Assembly: GCA_047125605.1 (NCBI GenBank)
Contig: CP138932.1
Span: forward strand, 124,001-188,000
Direction of reading: 5' to 3'
DNA: 64,000 nt
DNA from: JAKVBK01 sp022447275
GTDB lineage: Bacteria > Pseudomonadota > Alphaproteobacteria > Rhodobacterales > Rhodobacteraceae
Every line of letters begins with the position of its first letter. Positions within the stretch are counted from its first letter, which is position 1. A program made the position numbers and the translations under genes. Below the pieces are notes generated by a model. The model did not search any database, was not told where the DNA came from, and saw only the letters and a program-made list of their open reading frames with translations. This document shows, one piece after another, positions 17,557 to 26,763 of the stretch.

Positions 17557-17993
17557 GCGCGCCTGACCTCCACCCGGATACCAACCCGGCGCTGATCGAA
17601 GACGCCTATGCGTTCCAGAGGTTGCTCGGCTTTCACCTGCAGCGCTGGGACGATGGGCTTGCAGAACTGCACCAACCCGTCGTGCCGCATATCGGTAACC
17701 GCTACGGGCTGCCCCATGGCGGCGTGCATGCGGCCCTGCTGGATACGGCCATGGGGTTTGCGGGCTGCTGGACAGGCGATCCAGCCCGCAAACAGCTTGC
17801 CATGACCCTGACATTGAACGTCTCTTATCTGTCGCGTCCGCGCGGGCAAACGCTGATCGCGCGTGGCTGGGTCACGGGTGGGGGACGCAAGACATTCTTC
17901 TGTTCTGGTGAGATCGAAGATGAAACCGGCGAGCGGATCGCCACGGGCAGTGGCGCATTCCGTTACCGAGGGGCTGGCAACGTTATGGCCTGA
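17553..17993 (+). CDS. PaaI-family hot-dog thioesterase
   Basis: The 146-residue protein begins at the ATG that overlaps the SDR stop (ATGA). The motif NRYGLPHGGVHAALLDTAMG is the PaaI/YigI thioesterase signature, with HGG and an acidic residue on the long helix. It hydrolyses an acyl-CoA, probably relieving dead-end CoA esters from this operon. It is the last gene of the operon and faces the convergent acyl-CoA dehydrogenase gene 124 bases on. Confidence 0.87.
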   Translation: MSAPDLHPDTNPALIEDAYAFQRLLGFHLQRWDDGLAELHQPVVPHIGNRYGLPHGGVHAALLDTAMGFAGCWTGDPARKQLAMTLTLNVSYLSRPRGQTLIARGWVTGGGRKTFFCSGEIEDETGERIATGSGAFRYRGAGNVMA

Positions 17994-18117
17994 GCGCGCG
18001 GGCGCCCGCAGCGGTGATGTGAGCAGGATAGGATGGCCGGGCAGGACCCTTAGGACAGAGGGCGCAACGGACAGACGCCGCAAGGGGCCGGCCGGACAGG
18101 CCAGCCCCCGGTGGCAC

Positions 18118-19191
18118 CTAGGCTAAGGCCTCCGCAAGCATCTCGCTTTGCCAATCGGCATCGCCAAGCTGCGCATCGATCATCACGAGGCGCTTGGCCA
18201 GATGGGCGACTTCCGCCTCCCATGTCACTGCAATCCCTCCGTGCAGTTGGATCGCCTCTTCTGCGATCAGTCTCCCGCGGCGGCCCACCAATAGCTTCGC
18301 CATCGCCGCATGGCGCGGCCCATTGGGCGTGCCAAAGCTGGCGGCGGCGCGCACGGTGATCGAGCGCAGTTGTTCCAGATGCAGGCTCATCTCCACAGCG
18401 CGGTGCTGCAGGGCCTGAAACTTTGCAATGGGCCGGCCGAATTGCTGGCGCGTGCGCAGATAGTCCTGCGTCAGATCCACGAGCCGCTCGGCGATGCCCA
18501 CCGCCTCGGCGCTCAGCGCCAACAGGCCTGCCGTGAGCGCCGTGGTAAGCGCCGCGTCTGCCTCAAGGCTGATGGCGTGCGCCGCAGTTGCATCAAAGAA
18601 CAGCTCTGCCGCGCCGCCGCCATCGACCATGCCATAGGCGGTGATATCGATCGCATCCGCGCTCACTTCGAACAATCCGATCTGGCCGTCACCATGGCGG
18701 GCCGCCACCAGCACATGGGTTGCAGATTGTGCCCCGGCAACAACCGATTTGCGCCCTGTAATTTGCCAGCCATCCCCGGCGCGGTTTGCCGTTGTTTCAA
18801 GATCGTCCAGCCCGTAGGGCACATCGGGTTCGCCAATGGCCAGAACGTAGCGGCTGTTGCCCGACACCATGTCCTCGCTCACCGGCGCATTCAGCGCGAC
18901 AAGGGCGGCAAGGGCCATCGTGTGCCCGAGCATGGGCTCTGTGCACAGGGCTGCGCCCAGCGGTTGGAAAGCGGTGGTGATGTCGAAGCCAGCGCCGCCA
19001 AATCCGCCTTGCTCTGCGGGCACCAGAAGCGCCGGTACACCGAGTTCGCAAAGATGCGCCCAAAGGGTAGGGTCGTGCCAGGGGGCCACATAGGCAATGG
19101 CCCGGCGTTTTTCGGCATCAAGGTGTTCAGCCAGCAGGCGTGACAGGCTTTCGGCAACCATTTGGCGCTCTGGGGTGGGTGAGAAATCCAT
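18118..19191 (-). CDS. Acyl-CoA dehydrogenase, small subunit type (PimD/FadE-like partner)
   Basis: This 357-residue acyl-CoA dehydrogenase is more divergent than its neighbour. RTRQQFGRPIAKFQALQHRAVEM is the family helix that contacts FAD, and LHGGIAVTWEAEVAHLAKR is the C-terminal motif. Paired genes of about 360 and 395 residues, as in pimeloyl-CoA PimC/PimD or steroid FadE pairs, form alpha2beta2 enzymes in which one subunit lacks a full active site. It lies 3 bases after the larger subunit gene, which supports a heteromer (inference). Confidence 0.85.
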   Translation of the reverse strand: MDFSPTPERQMVAESLSRLLAEHLDAEKRRAIAYVAPWHDPTLWAHLCELGVPALLVPAEQGGFGGAGFDITTAFQPLGAALCTEPMLGHTMALAALVALNAPVSEDMVSGNSRYVLAIGEPDVPYGLDDLETTANRAGDGWQITGRKSVVAGAQSATHVLVAARHGDGQIGLFEVSADAIDITAYGMVDGGGAAELFFDATAAHAISLEADAALTTALTAGLLALSAEAVGIAERLVDLTQDYLRTRQQFGRPIAKFQALQHRAVEMSLHLEQLRSITVRAAASFGTPNGPRHAAMAKLLVGRRGRLIAEEAIQLHGGIAVTWEAEVAHLAKRLVMIDAQLGDADWQSEMLAEALA

Positions 19192-19194
19192 CGC

Positions 19195-20382
19195 TTAGAT
19201 ATCCAGTACGTGTTTGGCTAGGATGTTGGCCTGGATTTCATTGGAGCCGCCGTAGATCGAAATCTTGCGGTTGTTGAAATAGCGGGCTGCGGCATTGGCA
19301 TACTCCGGCGCTGCCAGCGCCGCATTGCCCGACAGGGCCTCAGACGGGAAGGGTGCTGCCGCTGGCCCGAGGCCACGGCGCGCGAGATCGTTTATGGCCT
19401 GACGGATGCGCGTGCCGGTGATCTTGAGCATCGACACCTCCGGACCGGGCGCCCCCTTGCGCTGGGCATCGGACAGCATGCGCAGATTGGTGATCCTATG
19501 CGCCTCCAGATCCGCTTCGATTTCGATCACCCGAGCGGCGAAATGCGGGTTCTTGATCAGGGGCTGGCCCCGGCGCCGGGTTTGGCGGGCCTGAGCCTTC
19601 AATTGCTCCAACGCATGGGTGGATTCCCCCACCAGCGAGATATTCGTGCGCTCGTGATTGAGCAGGTATTTGGCGATCGTCCAGCCCGCGTTTTCTGCGC
19701 CGACACGGTCCGCCACGGGCACCCGCACGTTGTCGAAGAACACCTCGTTCACCTCAAAGCCCCCGTCGAGGGTGCGAATGGGGCGACGTGTGACGCCGGG
19801 GGCCTGCATGTCCATCAAAAGGAAGCTGATGCCTTCCTGCGGTTTGCCCTCCGTGCCGGTGCGCACCAGACAGAAGATTTTGTTGGCGTGTTGGGCGAGG
19901 GTCGTCCAGGTTTTCTGCCCGTTCACAATGTAGCTGTCGCCTTCCTGCACGGCCCGGGTGCGCAGGGATGCCAGATCGGAGCCTGCGCCGGGTTCTGAAT
20001 AGCCCTGACACCACCAGTCTTCGCCGCTTAGGATGCGGGGCAGGTGGTAGGCCTGCTGCTCTGGGCTACCAAAGGCCATCAGCACCGGTGCCAGCATGTT
20101 GAGGCCGAAGGGCACCACGCGGGGCGCATCGGCTGCATAGAGTTCTTCATCAAAGATATGCCGCTGCACGGGGTCCCAGCCCAGCCCGCCATGCTCTGTC
20201 GGCCAATGCCCGGCCAGCCACCCCCGCGCATTCAGGGCCGCGTGAAAGCGATCATGCTCCGGCTTCTCGAGCGAGGACCCGGCCCGCACTTTGGCGGCCA
20301 GTTCGGGCCAAACAATTTCGGCCAGCCCCGTTTTGATCTCTGAGCGGAAGGCAAGCTCGTTGTCGCTGTAACGGATGTCCAT
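19195..20382 (-). CDS. Acyl-CoA dehydrogenase, large subunit type (PimC/FadE-like)
   Basis: The 395-residue protein has the flavin motifs GYSEPGAGSDLASL and VNGQKTWTTLAQHA, the NERTNISLVG-type helix and the C-terminal signature IYGGSNEIQANILAKHVL. The long insertion and RKISIYGGSNE ending fit the PimC branch that acts on dicarboxylic or branched acyl-CoA. Its ATG shares one base with the stop of the FadB-like gene (TGATG) and it is followed by the small-subunit gene after 3 bases. The substrate is unknown. Confidence 0.88.
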   Translation of the reverse strand: MDIRYSDNELAFRSEIKTGLAEIVWPELAAKVRAGSSLEKPEHDRFHAALNARGWLAGHWPTEHGGLGWDPVQRHIFDEELYAADAPRVVPFGLNMLAPVLMAFGSPEQQAYHLPRILSGEDWWCQGYSEPGAGSDLASLRTRAVQEGDSYIVNGQKTWTTLAQHANKIFCLVRTGTEGKPQEGISFLLMDMQAPGVTRRPIRTLDGGFEVNEVFFDNVRVPVADRVGAENAGWTIAKYLLNHERTNISLVGESTHALEQLKAQARQTRRRGQPLIKNPHFAARVIEIEADLEAHRITNLRMLSDAQRKGAPGPEVSMLKITGTRIRQAINDLARRGLGPAAAPFPSEALSGNAALAAPEYANAAARYFNNRKISIYGGSNEIQANILAKHVLDI

Positions 20383-22502
20383 CAGGCGTCTCCTGTCGGG
20401 TGAATCGGGCGGGGTGTGTCACTGTCGGGCAGTTTGGCAAAGCGGCCGTCGGAGGCGGCGAGTTGGGCCAGTAGGGGCGGCACTTGCCAGAAATGGTCAT
20501 CGGCCTTTGAATAGGCCTCTATGCGGTCCAGAACGGTTTGCGGCCCCAGCATATCGGCCTGCAAGAGGGGGCCGCCGCGCTGTCTTGGAAAGCCGTAGCC
20601 GAACAACAAGACGGCATCGACATCCACCGCTCTGAGCGCGATGCCATCCCCGAGCAGCGCGGCAGCCTCACAGATCATGGCGGTCAGGTAGTAGTCGACG
20701 ATGTCCTGATCGCTGAGCGCTCTGGGCGAGATCCCTTGTTCGGCGCGTTCCTCCTGCAGCCAAGCCAGCATCTCAGGATCCTCCTGCCGGGCCCCTCCGT
20801 CATAGCGGTAATAGCCGCGGCCGGTCTTGCGGCCAAAATGGCCTGCCTCGCAAATCCTGTCGGCCAGGCGCAGATATCGTACGAGGGGATCGCGTGTGGG
20901 GGCTCTGCGTTTACGCGCCGCCCAGCCGATATCAAGGCCGGCAAGGTCGAGCGTCGCAAAGGGCCCCAGTGCAAAGCCCCAACGTTCCAGCGCGCCATCC
21001 ACCTGACCGGGGCTGGCGCCCACCAGCAGCAGGTGATCGGCGGCCATGCGCGTCCGGTTCAGGATGCGATTTCCGATAAACCCGTCGCAGATGCGCGCGC
21101 GCACCGGCACCTTGCGCAGTGTTTTGGCCAAAGCGAAGGCCGTCGCGGTCACATCCGGTGCTGTCTGCGCCCCTACAACGACCTCGAGCAAGCGCATGAC
21201 ATGGGCGGGCGAAAAGAAGTGCAGCCCCAGCACGTCTGCCGGGCGCGCAGTTGCTGCGGCGATACTGTCAACATCCAGGTAGGAGGTGTTTGTGGCCAGA
21301 ATGGCGCCGGGCTTTGCCACGCCATCCAGTGCCGCAAAGATCGATTTCTTGGTCTCAAGGTCTTCCCAGGCGGCCTCGATCACCAGGTCTGCCTGTGCGT
21401 GCACGTCGAGGTTGGTGTCCACCTGCAAATGCTTTGCCAAGGTTACATCCCGGGTTTCCCCTGACATCTTGCCCCGTTTCACAGCGCCCTCGAGATGGCC
21501 TGCGATCCGGTCGCGCGCGGCCGCAGCGCTTGCGGCATCCTGTTCGCTCACAGAGACGGGCACGCCCGCCAGCAGAAAGGCTGTCGCGATCCCTGCGCCC
21601 ATTGTGCCGCCGCCGATGACGCCCACGGATCCGACCGGGCGGGGCGGCGATCCGGCCTCGGGAATGCGGCTGGTGGCCCGCTCGGCAAAGAAGGCGTGCA
21701 CAAGGCCCGCGCGTTCGGGGCTGTCCAGGCAAACATTGAAGACGCGCCGCTCTTCGCGGACGCCGTCCCGGATGGGCTGCGCGCAGGCGGCAACGGCCTC
21801 TACGGCAGCCTTGCGGTTAGGCAAAAGTGGATATTTGCGGGCCATCTCCGCGGACCAGCGCGCGATCATGTCCGCAGGAATCTTGATGTCGATATCACCC
21901 GTGCGGCGTGTGACCAAGGCGCCTTCCAAGACGGCTTGCGCTGCGGTGCGCGCCGCATCGCGGGGCGTGGCAGAGGTGCTGTCGAGACGGTCGATGAGGC
22001 CAAGCTGCAGGGCCTCTTCAGCTGGGACATGCCGGCCACTTGTGATCATCTCGAGCCCCGCTTCGGGCCCGGCAAGGCGGGGCGCCCGCTGCGTGCCCCC
22101 GGCGCCCGGAATGATCCCAAGAGCCACCTCCGGCAGACCCACGCGCAAGCCTGGCAGGCCGATGCGGGCATGGGTCGCCACAGCCATTTCCAACCCGCCG
22201 CCCAGTGCGGTGCCGTGCAGCACGGTGATCAAAGGGGTCTGGCAATCTTCTAAGCGCTGGCACAGATCCGGCAGCATGGGGGGGATCGGGGGCTTGCCGA
22301 ACTCGCGGATATCGGCGCCGGCTGTGAATGTGCGCCCGGCGCCGTAGAGCGCGATCACCTGAACGTCGGGATCGCTGTCAAGCTCCGGTATGGCGGCCCA
22401 AAGTGCCTGCCGGACAGCCGCACCGGCCGCATTCACTGGCGGGTTGTCAATCTCAACGAGGGCAATGGGGCCCACGCGTGTGATGTGCACAACGTCTGTC
22501 AT
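20382..22502 (-). CDS. Bifunctional enoyl-CoA hydratase / 3-hydroxyacyl-CoA dehydrogenase (FadB/FadJ/PimF-like)
   Basis: The start at 22502 follows GGGAGGAC and gives 706 residues. Residues 1-190 form a crotonase domain with both catalytic glutamates: Glu105 in GGGLEMAV and Glu125 in GLPEVALG. Residues 290-480 form the NAD-binding dehydrogenase domain with VGVIGGGTMGAGIA and the catalytic His in LHFFSPAHVM. The rest is the C-terminal dimerisation repeat. It performs two successive beta-oxidation steps. It leads an operon with the two acyl-CoA dehydrogenase subunits, so three of the four beta-oxidation activities are encoded together; no thiolase is in the window. Confidence 0.92.
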   Translation of the reverse strand: MTDVVHITRVGPIALVEIDNPPVNAAGAAVRQALWAAIPELDSDPDVQVIALYGAGRTFTAGADIREFGKPPIPPMLPDLCQRLEDCQTPLITVLHGTALGGGLEMAVATHARIGLPGLRVGLPEVALGIIPGAGGTQRAPRLAGPEAGLEMITSGRHVPAEEALQLGLIDRLDSTSATPRDAARTAAQAVLEGALVTRRTGDIDIKIPADMIARWSAEMARKYPLLPNRKAAVEAVAACAQPIRDGVREERRVFNVCLDSPERAGLVHAFFAERATSRIPEAGSPPRPVGSVGVIGGGTMGAGIATAFLLAGVPVSVSEQDAASAAAARDRIAGHLEGAVKRGKMSGETRDVTLAKHLQVDTNLDVHAQADLVIEAAWEDLETKKSIFAALDGVAKPGAILATNTSYLDVDSIAAATARPADVLGLHFFSPAHVMRLLEVVVGAQTAPDVTATAFALAKTLRKVPVRARICDGFIGNRILNRTRMAADHLLLVGASPGQVDGALERWGFALGPFATLDLAGLDIGWAARKRRAPTRDPLVRYLRLADRICEAGHFGRKTGRGYYRYDGGARQEDPEMLAWLQEERAEQGISPRALSDQDIVDYYLTAMICEAAALLGDGIALRAVDVDAVLLFGYGFPRQRGGPLLQADMLGPQTVLDRIEAYSKADDHFWQVPPLLAQLAASDGRFAKLPDSDTPRPIHPTGDA

Positions 22503-22703
22503 TAAGTCCTCCCGTTGCAGGGACGATAGCAGTCCGAACCGCGGCAGCAAGAAAGACGCAACGACACGGGCAAGACTTGTATTTTTCTCTTTCGCGCGGC
22601 TGGCTGCGATCTGTAGGGATCAAAGCCTGTGGCGCATGCGCACCCGGCGTGAGGCGTAGAGCGGAACTGCGTCCATGCCGGGAACAGGCTCGTAGCCAAA
22701 GCC

Positions 22704-23159
22704 TCAGACATATTGGTGCCGAACCTGTGTGCCATCCGCCAGAATGACCTCTATAACACTGAAATCATTTATGATCTCATCCGTTATTAGGATGCGTTTG
22801 CCCGCCATCAACCAGCCGCAATACTGCACCTCACCCGGCCCAGCATAGGTGACGATCTCCACATAGCTTTGACCGGAGAGGGCAAACATCAACTCTACCC
22901 CTTTTTCCACAAGGCCATTTGCCCGGTCCGGCGACAGGTCCAGCGTTGTGACCCGCGCCCCGATCAGGGCGCTCACCGGATAGGCCCATTCCCCCAGAAT
23001 TTCCATCAGCAGATTGGACACGGCCGGATCCCGCTCAATCGCGGTCAGTCCGGTGCCATAGGCCGCAAACTCCCGATCGAAAATCACTTCCTTCGGCATC
23101 GCTTCGGGCGCGTCTGTTGACGGGGAGGAAGGGGAGGGTTGCGAGGAGGGGTCATGCAT
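22704..23159 (-). CDS. Unknown 151-residue protein, last gene of the PAP2-subtilase operon
   Basis: I do not recognise the family. The first 20 residues are Ser/Pro-rich (MHDPSSQPSPSSPS), followed by a compact acidic domain of about 125 residues with predicted alpha and beta segments. No signal peptide or membrane helix is seen. The ATG shares one base with the stop of the subtilase 3' reading frame (TGATG), so translation was coupled to the full-length protease. A role as inhibitor, chaperone or partner of the protease is a guess from position only. Confidence 0.7.
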   Translation of the reverse strand: MHDPSSQPSPSSPSTDAPEAMPKEVIFDREFAAYGTGLTAIERDPAVSNLLMEILGEWAYPVSALIGARVTTLDLSPDRANGLVEKGVELMFALSGQSYVEIVTYAGPGEVQYCGWLMAGKRILITDEIINDFSVIEVILADGTQVRHQYV

Positions 23160-25382
23160 CAAGTGCTGCTCCGACTGTCTTCAAAGCGTGGTGGAGATTT
23201 CGAGAACCGTGCCGAGAGCACGCCGGCGCCGATGCGGGCTGGCGCGTCGGTGAGGCCGCTGCCCGGTGCGAAGGGGCCGGGCGTCCATGGGGCGGTTGCG
23301 CCCAGCAATGCGGCTTTCATAACGTCTCCCGCGTCGGGCGTGCCAATCGCTTCGGGGCGCGCCAAAAGAGCAGCACAGGCGGCGCGTGTGACGAGCGCTG
23401 CCGCAGCACTTGTGCCATCAATCGCGCGGGTGACCCCTGATGACGTACCGGCTGCAAGCAGGTTGCGCCGCGCTGTCGCCGGCAACGGCCGAGAGAGTCG
23501 GCTGCGCCGCGCCCGGTACGGACCGACCGGCACCCGAGTAGATCGCCGGTCTGTGTGGGCTGCGCGTGCCCTCGAAAGCCGCCGCCACGATCACGCCACG
23601 GGATGCGGTATTGGCCCCGATGCTGCCGTCTCGGCGCACCGGGGATGGCCCATCGAGCGTCTCTTCGGGGCGCCCGGTTTCCGGGTCCATCCAGATGTGG
23701 ACGGCGTGATCAAAATAGGCCTGTCGCCCCCGCTGGGGAAAGCCCTCGACACTGTCATTGCGCTCGATCCAAATATTGAGCGTTCCGCTGTCTTCGGGTT
23801 TCGCCTCGGGCGCACAGGCGAATGTCAGCCGCCACCTGCCACAGGGGGCGAAAGGGCCGGGTTGGTCTGCTGCACCAGTGGGCCGAAGTGCGAGGGTCAC
23901 ACAGGTGCGCAGATCCGCGCTAAGCCCCTCCGGCAGCGGGTGCGGCGGCCTTCGGTTCTGGACAAACACCCTGCCCAGGACCTCACCATCCGCGCCGCGC
24001 AAGGCTTGGCTCGTCTCACTGCGCAAGGGCCCTGTGGGCGCTTGGGTCGCACGGGGGGGCTGTATATCAAGGCGGAAGGGCAGGGGGCCGCTATGGCTTT
24101 GGTCCATCCAGATTTGCAGCAGGGTCACGCTGCGGGTATCGGGCTGCACCCACATCTCCAATTCGGTGCTGTGGGCCAGATCTGCCGGGGTGATCCGCGC
24201 ATGGATGTCGCGTAGAAACCCATTGCCTGCAGGCACGGAGATCAAATCGAACTCGGCCCGATCAAGGCGCAACTGGAAATCAGCATCCAGAACATCTGAT
24301 CCATCATGGCGGCCCACGAAATCGCCGAAGCTGTAGTTCAACACGACTGAGCGACGCCGCCCAACAAGATCGGGATTGGTCTGCATTTCCAGCCAGATCC
24401 AGTTCATTGCTGACTTCACATAAGGCTCAAACAGGAAGCCGTTCGCGCGGGCAATCAACTGTGCGGGCAGCTCAACGGCGAGGATCGGATTGCGCGTGCT
24501 GGCGCCTGCGCCCGGATCCTGTCCGGCTGCGATGTCCAGCATCTGCCCGCCGTGGCTGCGTGGTTTGGCCAGAGGGCTGTCACCGGGGCGCCGCGAAAGC
24601 TTAGGATCGGGCCCCGATTTGAAACTGCCTTCCGTGTAGAGCGCCTCCTCGCTTTCGATGGCGCCGGTCTCAAGCCCTTGTAGGCTCTCATCGATCCCTG
24701 CGCGGTAAGCAGCGGTGCCAAGGGCAGGGGCATTCGACGTTTCGGCTTTAGGCGGGCCGAGTGGGCCAGCGCTCTGGTGCCCCTGCCGCCACAATCCGAC
24801 GATGCGGGTGTGCGTTTGCTCAGCCCGAAAGCGTGCGTGGGCGAAGGGGATGGCGTGGTCAATGATGGCCGTCACAACGCAGTGGTCATCGGTATCGCCG
24901 GCCCCTTTTTCGGCTGCAATATGGGGCTCGTTTAGGGCGACAGCCACATCGATGAGAGCCTGAAACACCGCGTCAAAGCCTTCTGCTGCGTGCGTGCTCA
25001 GGCCAGTTCCATCGGTCGCGGCCAACAAGGCCTGCTCAAGGGCGCGTTTTTCCTTTTGTGCCGCTGCAAAATCCTGCGCGAGCAGGATCAGCTCTGAGGG
25101 TTTATCGAGGGATTTCAGAGCGAAATGGGCCCAGTGGATCACGTCATGAGGGTTGATACGGAACGGCATCGTAGGCTGTTCGGCCGTCGCGGGCCGAAAC
25201 ACTTTGCTGTCAAGGATCGCCAGCACGCTTTGCTGCGTGGTTGTGTCCCGCAAGGCGGGAACCTGCACGATCAGGGGCGTCCAGGATGTGATCTGTTGCG
25301 GCCCGCCCAATTCCTGAAGCCAGGCCGCATAGGGGTCTGCGCCCGCAGGAAGGCCCGCTTCTTCATGCCAAGAGAAAGTCAT
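23159..25382 (-). pseudogene. Subtilisin-family (S8) serine peptidase, frameshifted before the catalytic serine
   Basis: The start at 25382 overlaps the PAP2 stop (ATGA). The first frame runs to a stop at 23418. It holds the catalytic Asp (about residue 175, IIDHAIPFAHARF), His (about 277, SHGGQML) and the oxyanion Asn (about 387, VPAGNGF). The serine motif, AIDGTSAAAALV, is encoded only in the +1 frame, which runs on to 23159. Joining the frames between about 23440 and 23490 gives a protein of about 740 residues with the complete triad in the usual order. The longer open frame alone lacks Ser and should be inactive. Causes could be a real mutation, a sequencing error or recoding. No signal peptide is seen. 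Confidence 0.75.
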
Positions 25383-26548
25383 GGCGTGGCCACCAAGCCA
25401 GCGGTCCATTCCTTGCGGGCCCGTTCCAGAAGCCAAGCCAGCATCGGGGCCGGTGCGGGGGCAACATCGGTGCCGGTCGGATGGTAATAGCCTGAGGTGG
25501 ATGTCGCATCTGGATCAAAGGCGGCATTGAGATCCGTGAGGCTGAAATCCACGGCATCTGGGGCCGCGGGATCAAAGGGGCTCTCAAACCGCTGTCCGGC
25601 AACCGAACCGCCCAGAGCGCGTGACATAACGTAGAGGCCCAGCGTCCGACCGACCTGCGCGCCGGACATGGTGTCGATCGGATAATGCACCCCGGCCACG
25701 GTGCGGTTGATCCCAATGCGTGCCGCTTGCAGCATCATCTGCTGCCGGCGTGTCTGACTGCCCTGAGCCATCAGATCATCCAGCGGCGCCACGATCTGCG
25801 CCAGCACTTCTGCCATACAGAAAGCTTCCATCGCATGGCCCGATGGGAAAGCGCTGTGCGCAGGCGTCGTGATCATTGGCTGGATCTGTGCCGATAGCTC
25901 AAACGGGCGCCGCACGGCCAGTGCGGCCTTGACCCGCTTTTGCACTTCGATCACGGCGCCCACTGCGGCAAAGAGAAACTCGATGGTGTTCTTGTGGCGC
26001 TGGGGGTGAAGCGAAATTGGCTGCCCGATGAAGCTCATAATCTCGCCAACCTGCGCCAGAATTTCCTGCGCCCGATCCACCCTGAGATCGGAATAGGCAT
26101 GCACTAGGGGCAACTGCGCAAAAAACTTGTCCATGGACGGGCGTGCGATCTCTAGCAGCGGCATTTCACCCGCAGTGCCCGAGCGATCGCTGATGATCAG
26201 CGTGTCTCCGCCGGATGAAGTGAAGCGCAACTCCGTAAGGATTTCGAGATGGATGGAGGAAAGCCGCACGCCGGACTCCCAAAATTCCAACATGTCGATC
26301 GAGTCAAACGGAAGGTGTGGGAGCCCGACGCTGCCATCGGCGGCAGGCGTATAAACTGGGTCGGTATAGCGGCCCACGATCCCATCCCGTGATCCGATCA
26401 AGGCGCCGGAACTTGCAGCCGCCAAGGTTTGCTGTGATGTCGCCCCGGCGCCCCCTGACGCCATGCTGGCCATGGAGGCCATACTGGCCATGGATGCCAT
26501 GCTTGCCATTGAAGCCATGCTGGCCAGGGATGTCGAACGAATGCTCAT
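25379..26548 (-). CDS. PAP2 / vanadium-haloperoxidase-fold protein with Met-Ala-Ser repeat N-terminus
   Basis: The start at 26548 gives 389 residues. The acid-phosphatase/haloperoxidase triad of motifs is complete: KRVKAALAVRRP (Lys and Arg), FPSGHAMEAF (Ser-Gly-His) and NRTVAGVHYPID (Arg and His). So it could bind phosphate or vanadate. The N-terminus holds seven Met-Ala-Ser repeats. No signal peptide or run of membrane helices is seen, so it is a soluble member, nearer to vanadium haloperoxidases than to lipid phosphatases. It heads the leftward operon with the subtilase and is divergent from the SARP-like regulator. Phosphatase and haloperoxidase activity cannot be told apart by eye. Confidence 0.8.
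   Translation of the reverse strand: MSIRSTSLASMASMASMASMASMASMASMASGGAGATSQQTLAAASSGALIGSRDGIVGRYTDPVYTPAADGSVGLPHLPFDSIDMLEFWESGVRLSSIHLEILTELRFTSSGGDTLIISDRSGTAGEMPLLEIARPSMDKFFAQLPLVHAYSDLRVDRAQEILAQVGEIMSFIGQPISLHPQRHKNTIEFLFAAVGAVIEVQKRVKAALAVRRPFELSAQIQPMITTPAHSAFPSGHAMEAFCMAEVLAQIVAPLDDLMAQGSQTRRQQMMLQAARIGINRTVAGVHYPIDTMSGAQVGRTLGLYVMSRALGGSVAGQRFESPFDPAAPDAVDFSLTDLNAAFDPDATSTSGYYHPTGTDVAPAPAPMLAWLLERARKEWTAGLVATP
26456..26518 (-). repeat. Seven 9-base repeats encoding Met-Ala-Ser
   Basis: Residues 11-31 of the PAP2 protein are seven exact MAS units, preceded by a partial AS. Ala and Ser codons vary between units (GCT/GCA/GCC/GCG; TCA/AGC/TCC/AGT), so the amino-acid pattern is kept while the DNA has diverged. 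Confidence 0.9.
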
Positions 26549-26651
26549 AGTCGTGCCCTCCCACGAAGATGTATTCGACGTGCAGCCGAACTCGGCCGCA
26601 GATCGCGACCGCAACAATTTGCATCTTTAATGGTCCGCCTGCGGGCTTTTC

Positions 26652-26700
26652 GGTCAACCTCTGCGGGTTTTTTCACGCGATTTTTTACCGATTATTGACC
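26652..26700. promoter_or_regulatory. Divergent promoter region between the PAP2 operon and the SARP-like regulator
   Basis: The 215 bases between the two starts contain GGTCAA at 26652-26657 and its reverse complement TTGACC at 26695-26700, beside an AT-rich stretch. The TTGAC core also recurs before the bromoperoxidase homologue (28414-28420 and 28448-28453), so it may be a shared operator core. It also resembles a -35 hexamer, which is the simpler reading. Confidence 0.3.
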
Positions 26701-26763
26701 AAAGGCGGGGCGGCGTTAGGCTAATGCCTGTGGAAGGGATCGGTAGGGGCGCGACATTTCGCA

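Noticed and set aside
23440..23490. Programmed ribosomal frameshift in the subtilase gene
   Set aside because: No slippery heptamer, stop-codon pause or downstream pseudoknot was evident at the junction, so mutation or sequencing error is the simpler reading.
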